Below are positions 6,345 to 11,542 of a stretch of 11,542 bases of DNA, piece after piece. Where the stretch lies: contig JAGAKC010000292.1 of assembly GCA_017848155.1 (NCBI GenBank), positions 1 to 11,542 of the forward strand, written 5' to 3'. The stretch is from Oscillospiraceae bacterium (lineage in GTDB: Bacteria > Bacillota > Clostridia > Oscillospirales > Ruminococcaceae). The notes beneath the pieces were generated by a model that worked only from the letters and a program-made list of their open reading frames with translations, ran no database searches and was not told where the DNA came from. The translations under genes and the position numbers were made by a program. Position 1 is the first letter of the stretch, and each line of letters opens with the position of its first letter.

Positions 6345-7151
6345 TTAATTTTCCTCCTTTGGCGGATTCACGACATTGCCCTTAACAATATTGTCCAGCA
6401 CTATGAGCGCACGCTCACGCTGTTCATCATTTTCCGCATTATTACCTGTCATATGTGCAAACACATCGCGGACATATATCCCGACCATGTCAGGACAGCT
6501 CTTCCAGCGAGCTTCATCAATAAAGCCTGTTGTATTGAGCTGAAGGCCCTTACCCTCATGCAGGACCGCATCAGGGTATATTTCTGTCAGATCCACAAAG
6601 AACTCGCCTTCGCCGTCAAGCATCTGATACACCTTGTCCATAACTCCCGTATCAGCTATGAAAAACTGACTGTCACCGGTATTCATCTCTGCGGAGAATT
6701 TATAGTTATCGACATCGGACAACTGAGTTCTTCCGGTTTCGGTAGAGAGATTTATATAATTTACACCGACATGAACGTATCCATTGTTATCAAAATCAGG
6801 ACAGTACCGCTCCAGTGCATTTTCCAGATCCTCGGTCATGGACTTCATATACAGTCCGCTGGCATTCTTTGTGGATATGACCAGAACATAGAGATCTTTC
6901 GCCTTCTGGGTAACAGCCTGCCCCACCATGATGCCTACAAGCATTGCAACAAACGCAAAGCCTATCACATGCCATTTATAATGGTAGAAGAAATTCTCGA
7001 CCGCCTTCATTCCTTTCGGCTTGGCCACAGGTGCAGCCTGCATCTCCTCGATCATTTCACTTTCTTCAACATCCAGCAATCCCTGCTTCAGCTTCAGTAT
7101 TTCTCGCTTCTCCTGAAGTGCCTTCTGTTCTTCATCAAAATTGCTTGCCAT
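6345..7151 (-). CDS. Single-pass membrane protein with extracellular domain, unknown function
   Basis: A 268-residue protein. Residues 1-40 are strongly charged and helical (EEQKALQEKREILKLKQGLL), likely a short cytoplasmic coiled coil. A Pro/Lys linker and FFYHYKWHVIG (54-64) lead into one membrane helix at about 61-80 (GFAFVAMLVGIMVGQAV). Residues 85-268 would lie outside the cell. They have alternating beta/alpha character (LYVLVISTKN, VHVGVNYINL, SQFFIADTGVMDKVYQML) somewhat like substrate-binding-protein folds. That likeness is an inference from pattern, and no ligand motif is visible. There is no signal-peptidase or lipobox site, so it should stay anchored. The start at 7151 follows GGAGGG (7157-7162) at 5 nt. 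It sits just downstream of the lysS terminator, with no clear promoter in between. It is convergent with the plus-strand helical-bundle gene. Confidence 0.85.
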   Translation of the reverse strand: MASNFDEEQKALQEKREILKLKQGLLDVEESEMIEEMQAAPVAKPKGMKAVENFFYHYKWHVIGFAFVAMLVGIMVGQAVTQKAKDLYVLVISTKNASGLYMKSMTEDLENALERYCPDFDNNGYVHVGVNYINLSTETGRTQLSDVDNYKFSAEMNTGDSQFFIADTGVMDKVYQMLDGEGEFFVDLTEIYPDAVLHEGKGLQLNTTGFIDEARWKSCPDMVGIYVRDVFAHMTGNNAENDEQRERALIVLDNIVKGNVVNPPKEEN

Positions 7152-7178
7152 AGTTTCCCTCCATCAGAGAACAGTTGA

Positions 7179-7192
7179 TTCACAAATGTGAA
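7179..7192. promoter_or_regulatory. Palindrome upstream of the membrane protein gene, possible operator
   Basis: TTCACA-AA-TGTGAA is a perfect 6+6 inverted repeat centred about 35 nt upstream of the ATG at 7151. It is the only clear symmetric element in this 117-nt gap apart from the lysS terminator. It could be a regulator site or fold as a small hairpin in the leader. I cannot assign a regulator. Confidence 0.3.
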
Positions 7193-7211
7193 ATACTTTT
7201 TAAGTGTAATT

Positions 7212-7243
7212 AATAAGCCGCCGTATATATACGACGGCTTATT
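7212..7243 (-). terminator. Terminator-like hairpin after lysS
   Basis: The arms aataagccg (7212-7220) and cggcttatt (7235-7243) pair perfectly. After one mismatch a further four pairs (7222-7225 with 7230-7233) extend the stem to 13 pairs around a 4-nt loop. The lysS stop codon is 25 nt upstream. On the minus strand the stem ends in CTTATT and is followed by AATTACACTTAAAAAG, a weak U-tract, so some read-through into the gene at 7151 is likely. On the plus strand it is followed by GTATTGATTAATT, so it may also stop transcripts from that side. Confidence 0.7.
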
Positions 7244-7268
7244 GTATTGATTAATTAGCCGTTGGGCA

Positions 7269-8774
7269 TTAAACTATAGGCTTCATTGTGGGGAACAACA
7301 GAACATCTCTTATGCTTGCAGAGTTTGTCAGCAGCATAACAAGTCTGTCAAAGCCAAAGCCCAGGCCGCCTGTGGGAGGCAGACCGTACTCAAGAGCTGT
7401 GATAAAGTCCTCGTCCACCTGTGCGTCATTTCCGCCCTGTGCACGCTTAGCAGCTACCTGCTTCACGAAACGCTCACGCTGATCGATGGGGTCATTAAGC
7501 TCGGAGAAAGCATTACCAAACTCTGTACCGTTGATAAAGTACTCGAATCTCTCAGTAAATGCAGGGAAATCAGGCTTTCTCTTTGCAAGCGGAGAATTCT
7601 CAACAGGATAATCATAAATGATAGTCGGCTGAATGAGCTTGTCCTCGACAAATGCTTCAAAGAATGCAATAAGTACATGACCCTTTGTGGAGTTTTCATC
7701 CAGCTCGTCCTCGATGTGATGCTCCTTAGCGCATGCTCTTGCGGCAGCATCGTCTGCCCAGTCAAAGTAGTCTACGCCTGCATACTTCTTTACAGCCTCG
7801 ATCATTGTAAGACGCTCCCAGGGCTTGCCGACAGCGATCTCATGACCCATATACGGAACAGTATCCGTGCCGCACACCTTAAGTGTAACGGTTCTGTAAA
7901 GGTCCTCGATAAGGTCCATCATTCCGAAGTAGTCGATATATGCCTGATACATTTCGATGGAAGTGAACTCAGGATTGTGAGTAGCGTCCATACCCTCATT
8001 ACGGAAGATACGACCAACCTCATATACCTTATCAAATCCGCCTACGATAAGGCGCTTTAAGTACAGCTCTGTTTCTATACGCATGTACATATCGATATCA
8101 AGCGCATTGTGGTGAGTCTTGAACGGACGTGCAGCTGCGCCTATCTCCAGTGTGTGGAGCACAGGAGTATCAACTTCGATATATCCATGGGAGTCAAGGA
8201 AGTTTCTGATCTCACGCAGTATAAGAGATCGCTTTACGAAAGTATCCTTGTTCTCGGGATTTGCGATAAGGTCAAGGTAACGCTTTCTGTAACGCTCCTC
8301 CTTATCCTTAAGACCATGCCACTTCTCGGGGAGAGGCAGCAGCGACTTTGACAGCAGCTTTACCTCCTCGGCATGAACGGATATCTCGCCCATCTTGGTG
8401 CGGAACACCTTGCCCTTTATACCGATGATATCGCCGATATCCCACTTTTTGAACTCGGCATATGTTTCCTCGCCGACATCGTCCTTACGCACATATACCT
8501 GCATCCTGTCAGAGCCGTCACGGATATCCATAAAGCTTGCCTTACCCATGATACGACGTGTCATCATTCTTCCTGCGATGGCAACATCTGTATCCTCCAG
8601 CTCCTCAAAGCGGTCACGTATTTCCTTGTTATAAATAGAAACGTCATACTTTGTTATTGTATAAGGATCCTTGCCTGCTTCCTTTAAAGCAGTAAGCTTT
8701 TCAAGTCTTACACGGTGCTGTTCATCCAGCTCCTCCGCAGTAAGCTCTGTCATCTCGATCTGTTCGTCTGCCAT
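7269..8774 (-). CDS. lysS: LysS, class II lysyl-tRNA synthetase
   Basis: Charges tRNA-Lys with lysine using ATP, in the cytoplasm. Numbering is from the ATG at 8774 (501 aa, normal length). After an N-terminal helical region comes the anticodon-binding OB fold (about 63-146, with AIAGRMMTRRIMGKASFMDI). The class II catalytic core follows. Motif 1 is around FLDSHGYIEVDTPVL (192-206). Next is the lysine/ATP pocket region ARPFKTHHNALDIDMYMRIE. Motif 2 begins RIFRNEGMDATHNPEF (255-270). Motif 3 is GLGFGFDRLVMLL (470-482). All expected elements are intact. The start was chosen by the ribosome site AAGGAGG (8785-8791), which is 10 nt from the ATG at 8774 and only 4 nt from an in-frame GTG at 8780. 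With this start it begins 2 nt after the greA stop, so the two are almost certainly co-transcribed and translationally coupled. greA-lysS adjacency is common in Firmicutes. A strong hairpin follows the gene. Confidence 0.97.
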   Translation of the reverse strand: MADEQIEMTELTAEELDEQHRVRLEKLTALKEAGKDPYTITKYDVSIYNKEIRDRFEELEDTDVAIAGRMMTRRIMGKASFMDIRDGSDRMQVYVRKDDVGEETYAEFKKWDIGDIIGIKGKVFRTKMGEISVHAEEVKLLSKSLLPLPEKWHGLKDKEERYRKRYLDLIANPENKDTFVKRSLILREIRNFLDSHGYIEVDTPVLHTLEIGAAARPFKTHHNALDIDMYMRIETELYLKRLIVGGFDKVYEVGRIFRNEGMDATHNPEFTSIEMYQAYIDYFGMMDLIEDLYRTVTLKVCGTDTVPYMGHEIAVGKPWERLTMIEAVKKYAGVDYFDWADDAAARACAKEHHIEDELDENSTKGHVLIAFFEAFVEDKLIQPTIIYDYPVENSPLAKRKPDFPAFTERFEYFINGTEFGNAFSELNDPIDQRERFVKQVAAKRAQGGNDAQVDEDFITALEYGLPPTGGLGFGFDRLVMLLTNSASIRDVLLFPTMKPIV

Positions 8775-8776
8775 TA

Positions 8777-9265
8777 TCACTCTTCCTCCTTCTTGCTGAT
8801 CTCGAGTATCTCAAACTGTATAACACCGGAGGGTGTTTCCACGTCAACGACCTCGCCGATCCTATGACCCATCAGCGCAGCACCGATAGGCGATTCATCA
8901 GACATCTGTCCCTTGTCGATGTTAGCCTCACTTGTGCCAACGATCTGGAACTCCATCTTCTCATCCATCTCCATGTCAAGTATCTTTACAACTGTACCGA
9001 TGCCGACCTTTTCTGTCGAGATGTCATCATCGTCAATGATCTGGGCATGTGCAAGTGTAGCCTCGATCTCTGCAATACGTGACTCAACGATACCCTGCTC
9101 ATTCTTGGCTTCATCGTATTCACTGTTCTCGGAAAGGTCACCGAAGGAAAGTGCCACCTTGATCTTTTCCGCAACCTCACGGCGCTTGACGGTCTTAAGG
9201 TTTTCAAGCTCTGCTTCGAGCTTTGCTACGCCGTCCTTGGTCAATACTGTGATAGGCTTGTTCAT
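8777..9265 (-). CDS. greA: GreA, transcript cleavage/elongation factor
   Basis: A 162-residue GreA. It enters the secondary channel of RNA polymerase and stimulates cleavage of backtracked RNA, rescuing stalled complexes. The N-terminal coiled coil spans about 8-78. Its tip motif FGDLSENSEYDEAKNEQ (41-57) holds the acidic pair Asp43 and Glu46 that coordinate the catalytic Mg2+. The C-terminal FKBP-like globular domain follows (about 85-160), with the conserved SDESPIGAALMGHRIGEVV (122-140). Length and motifs are normal. The ATG at 9265 is preceded by GGAGGA (9275-9280) at 9 nt. The stop lies 2 nt before the lysS ATG. It is 70 nt downstream of the S41 peptidase gene, with a small hairpin and a possible -10 element in that gap. 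Confidence 0.97.
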   Translation of the reverse strand: MNKPITVLTKDGVAKLEAELENLKTVKRREVAEKIKVALSFGDLSENSEYDEAKNEQGIVESRIAEIEATLAHAQIIDDDDISTEKVGIGTVVKILDMEMDEKMEFQIVGTSEANIDKGQMSDESPIGAALMGHRIGEVVDVETPSGVIQFEILEISKKEEE

Positions 9266-9294
9266 GTCTTGTTGTCCTCCATATGTTATTGATT

Positions 9295-9300
9295 ATTATA
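9295..9300 (-). promoter_or_regulatory. Possible -10 element for a greA-lysS promoter
   Basis: The minus strand reads TATAAT at plus positions 9295-9300, 30 nt upstream of the greA ATG. No acceptable -35 is present at 16-18 nt, where the sequence falls in the hairpin at 9313-9325. It may be a weak internal promoter that lets greA-lysS be transcribed apart from the division genes, or chance in an AT-rich gap. Confidence 0.25.
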
Positions 9301-9312
9301 TACTAATTTCTG

Positions 9313-9325
9313 CCCTGCGGCAGGG
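9313..9325 (-). other. Compact GC hairpin between the S41 peptidase gene and greA
   Basis: CCCTG-CGG-CAGGG is a perfect 5-bp GC-rich stem with a 3-nt loop. It starts 10 nt after the stop codon of the peptidase gene. On the minus strand it is followed by CAGAAATTAG, with no U-tract, so it is not a proper terminator. It could be an mRNA processing or stability element between the two halves of the gene cluster. Confidence 0.35.
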
Positions 9326-9335
9326 ATCTTTACTG

Positions 9336-10532
9336 TTAGCCTGCCATGGTCGCCGAGATTATCTCTATCGCCTTCTGCAGCTGGGTATCGATATCGTGCG
9401 TCAGATTCTCGGGAGAGATACCTGCCGTATTCTCCGTTACATAATCAGGTTTCAGTCCTGTACCGTCCCATGTACCCGATTTTCTCAGGTGTATCTTTGC
9501 CGTGGAAATGGTTATCGCACTTCCGTCAGAAAACTCGTAGGTGTTCTGCATTACAGCCTTTCCGAATGTCTGTGTGCCGATAAGCGTCGCACCACATTCA
9601 TCCCTTAACGCGCCCGCAAAAAGCTCTGCTGCTGAAGCGGTGCCATCGTCCACTAATATCGCAATAGGAAGGTCGGTAGTTTCTTCCGAATCGGTCTCCA
9701 CGATCGCCTTACGGCTTCCGTCGGCATACTCTGCCGTTGCTATAGTAGCGGCAGGAATAAAACGATTAAGTATCGGAGTAAGTGAGCTCACAAGTCCGCC
9801 GCCGTTCTGTCTGAGGTCGATTATCAGCGCCTTTGCACCGGAAGCTGTGATCTCATTGAATGCTTCAGAAAACTGTTCCGCCGTCTTGGCATTGAATGAG
9901 CTGATCTTTATATATCCCATATTATCATCCAGCATCTCACCCTGTACAGACTGGATCTCAAGACGCTGACGAATAAGGCTTACCGTCAGTTCTTCGCCGT
10001 TGCGGAGCAGTTTAAGCGCAATACGTGTACCGATCTCGCCGGACAGTCTTTCCGCCGCCGTTCCTGTTTCCATGGAAAGCAGGCTCTTGCCGTCGATCTC
10101 AGTGATAACATCTCCCTGCTGTACACCGTTAAGTTCAGCAGAGCTTCCCTTGTACACATTGGTTATCTTCAGATAGCCGCTTCCGTCATACTCTGCTTCA
10201 AATCCTGCACCAAGTACCACACCGTCATTGGACTGCTTGATCTCATAGTAGGACGAACCGCTCATGTAGCTTGCATATTTGTCGTTAAGTCCGGAAATAT
10301 AGCCGTTTATCGCACCATTTTCAATGGCGTCCTCGCTGTAATTTCCGATATAATTGGTCCTGACAGCCGCATCGATCTCACGCAGCTTCGCATACATACC
10401 CTCATATTTTTCGGAGTTGCCAAGCTTCGAGTTATAGATATTGAGCGATACCGCCCATGTCAGAACAAAGGTGATGGCACAGCCTATCGCAACAAGGCTT
10501 ATTGCTACACCGAGAGATATCTTCTTGTTCAT
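9336..10532 (-). CDS. ctpA: S41 carboxyl-terminal processing peptidase (CtpA-like), membrane-anchored
   Basis: A 398-residue serine protease of family S41, which clips C-terminal ends of extracytoplasmic proteins. An N-terminal membrane anchor (about 8-30, ISLVAIGCAITFVLTWAVSL) is followed by a helical segment (41-100). A PDZ-like domain comes next (about 103-190, with GSSAELNGVQQGDVITEIDG), then the protease core. The core shows LIIDLRQNGGG (237-247), the nucleophile Ser300 in DDGTASAAELFAGAL, and the general-base Lys325 in GTQTFGKAVMQ. The Ser/Lys dyad is therefore intact. The residue after Lys is Ala, where many relatives have Gly (FGKG). The start at 10532 follows AAAGGA (10538-10543) at 5 nt. 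It lies 38 nt downstream of ftsX, so it probably shares the ftsEX transcript and acts on envelope or division-related substrates. The substrate itself cannot be read from the sequence. Confidence 0.95.
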   Translation of the reverse strand: MNKKISLGVAISLVAIGCAITFVLTWAVSLNIYNSKLGNSEKYEGMYAKLREIDAAVRTNYIGNYSEDAIENGAINGYISGLNDKYASYMSGSSYYEIKQSNDGVVLGAGFEAEYDGSGYLKITNVYKGSSAELNGVQQGDVITEIDGKSLLSMETGTAAERLSGEIGTRIALKLLRNGEELTVSLIRQRLEIQSVQGEMLDDNMGYIKISSFNAKTAEQFSEAFNEITASGAKALIIDLRQNGGGLVSSLTPILNRFIPAATIATAEYADGSRKAIVETDSEETTDLPIAILVDDGTASAAELFAGALRDECGATLIGTQTFGKAVMQNTYEFSDGSAITISTAKIHLRKSGTWDGTGLKPDYVTENTAGISPENLTHDIDTQLQKAIEIISATMAG

Positions 10533-10570
10533 TTAAATCCTTTCGCCGCAAAAATCATGCAGCAATCATT

Positions 10571-11476
10571 TTACACTTTAAGATATTTTCCTGTACTGAT
10601 AACAGTGCCCACTGCACCGAGGAAAGCACCCACTGCACAGTTGATAAGCAGCACCTGCCACATAATGTCATCATACGGAATAAGACCGGTGATGCCAAAC
10701 ATGGTCCACAGAGTAAGATCATCCTGGAAAAGCGAATGTACCGCATCATACACCAGCCATGTCAGACCCCACGATGCAACACCTGCAAGCACGCCGATGA
10801 ACATGCCCTCCACAAAAAACGGAGTTTTTATAAAGCCGTTCGTTGCGCCGACATATTTCATGATATTGATCTCGTTGCGTCTTGAAAAAACGCTGGAACG
10901 TATCGTATTCGAAACGATAACGATACTTACCGCCACAAGCGCCAGAAGCACCGCCGATGCTATCACACTAAAGGTGGTACGGATATTGATCAGCACGCTT
11001 GCAAAGTGGTAGGGTGCCTGCGCCTTTTCAACACCGTCTATACTGGATATTACATTAACCACGTGACGGATCTTTGTCAGGTCTGTGACACGAACGAAAA
11101 AAGTTTCGGGAACAGGATTCTCTTCAAGATAATCAAGCAGTGCCGCCTGATCTCCCATAACATTCTCACGGAAATTTTCAAGACCCTCTTCCTTGGATAC
11201 ATATCTTATGTCCGCAAGATCGCTGTTCTTTTCCAGAACATCACGTATGTGCGATATCTGACCCTCTGTTATGCCCTCATCGAGGTAGATAGCCACCTCG
11301 TTGGTGTCCTCGATATTGCCCATGACGATGTTCATGTTCACCATCAACAGCGCAGTACAGCTTACAAGAAGAAGGCTCACCATCAGTATACTGAAGCTCG
11401 CGAATGACATGACGAAGTTCTTCCATACCGAGGATATGCCCTTTTTTACAAGGTATGTGACATTACTCGTCCTCAT
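10571..11476 (-). CDS. ftsX: FtsX, cell-division permease-like membrane protein
   Basis: A 301-residue FtsX, numbered from the ATG at 11476. With the ATPase FtsE it forms a type VII ABC-like complex that switches on peptidoglycan hydrolases at the cell envelope. The layout is classic. It has a cytoplasmic start (NVTYLVKKGISSVWKN), a first membrane helix (about 22-46), an extracellular loop (about 53-162, with EVAIYLDEGITEGQI and the conserved NPVPETFFVRV), then three C-terminal helices (about 166-189, 218-244, 272-295). Between helices 2 and 3 lies the conserved loop RRNEINIMKYVGATNGFIKT. The start was chosen by GGAGGT (11481-11486) at 4 nt. The frame is open to an ATG at 11500, but that lies inside ftsE with no ribosome site. 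It overlaps the end of ftsE by 14 nt and is followed at 38 nt by the S41 peptidase gene. Confidence 0.95.
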   Translation of the reverse strand: MRTSNVTYLVKKGISSVWKNFVMSFASFSILMVSLLLVSCTALLMVNMNIVMGNIEDTNEVAIYLDEGITEGQISHIRDVLEKNSDLADIRYVSKEEGLENFRENVMGDQAALLDYLEENPVPETFFVRVTDLTKIRHVVNVISSIDGVEKAQAPYHFASVLINIRTTFSVIASAVLLALVAVSIVIVSNTIRSSVFSRRNEINIMKYVGATNGFIKTPFFVEGMFIGVLAGVASWGLTWLVYDAVHSLFQDDLTLWTMFGITGLIPYDDIMWQVLLINCAVGAFLGAVGTVISTGKYLKV

Positions 11477-11542
11477 TCTGACCTCCGATATTCTCATCAA
11501 ATGTTATATTGCCGCCATCGAGGTTGATTATTCTTCCACCGA
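11463..11542 (-). CDS. ftsE: FtsE, cell-division ATP-binding protein (C-terminal end only)
   Basis: The last 25 residues of a gene that enters from the right edge, read from 11540 to the TAA at 11465-11463. They are GGRIINLDGGNITFDENIGG followed by QNEDE. The stretch GGRIINLDGG fits the end of an ABC ATPase, where FtsE proteins finish with a beta-strand and a short acidic tail. The identification rests mainly on position, directly upstream of and overlapping ftsX, since no Walker motif is in the window. The 14-nt overlap with the ftsX start implies translational coupling of the two partners. Confidence 0.8.
   Translation of the reverse strand, partial: GGRIINLDGGNITFDENIGGQNEDE

Noticed and set aside
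8775..8780. GTG at 8780 as the lysS start
   Set aside because: It would overlap the greA stop with only 4 nt from the ribosome site. The ATG at 8774 has 10 nt spacing and is preferred.

Overview
The window looks like a chromosomal core region of a low-to-moderate GC Firmicute, most likely a Ruminococcus-type member of the Clostridia. The reasons are a glgB-glgC-glgD set (GlgD is a Firmicutes-type partner subunit), strong purine-rich AGGAGG/AAAGGA ribosome sites, and a class II LysS and GreA of clostridial style. The genus is an inference from sequence style, not the result of a search. I see no transposase, phage gene, CRISPR array, rRNA or tRNA. Nearly all genes lie on the minus strand, so the layout is best read from right to left.

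Right block (11542 to about 7212, minus strand): the last codons of ftsE overlap ftsX. They are followed by a membrane-anchored S41 carboxyl-terminal processing peptidase, the transcript cleavage factor greA and the lysyl-tRNA synthetase lysS. greA and lysS are separated by 2 nt. A strong hairpin at 7212-7243 closes the block. It joins cell-division and envelope genes (FtsEX, CtpA) to transcription and translation housekeeping genes.

Middle block (7151 to 5192): three genes with no recognised function. They are a minus-strand single-pass membrane protein with a cytoplasmic coiled-coil-like N-terminus and an extracellular domain (6345-7151), a lone plus-strand gene for a small all-helical, ferritin-like four-helix-bundle protein (5887-6330), and a divergently transcribed four-helix membrane protein (5192-5773) with its own intrinsic terminator.

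Left block (about 5014 to 318, minus strand): a glycogen operon, glgB-glgC-glgD. It has a well-formed sigma-A-type promoter about 125 nt upstream of glgB, a second candidate promoter further upstream, and an intrinsic terminator right after glgD. GlgC carries the catalytic ADP-glucose pyrophosphorylase residues. GlgD has lost them and is presumably the regulatory or modulating partner. GlgB is the branching enzyme and carries an unusual Ala/Glu/Lys-rich C-terminal tail. Glycogen synthase (glgA) and phosphorylase (glgP) are not in this operon.

At the far left (1-183) is the start of another minus-strand gene for a small exported or membrane-anchored protein of unknown function, cut by the window edge. 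Overall this is ordinary core genome. The points most worth a second look are the GlgB tail, the glg leader, the missing murein-hydrolase effector next to ftsEX, and the isolated plus-strand helical-bundle gene.
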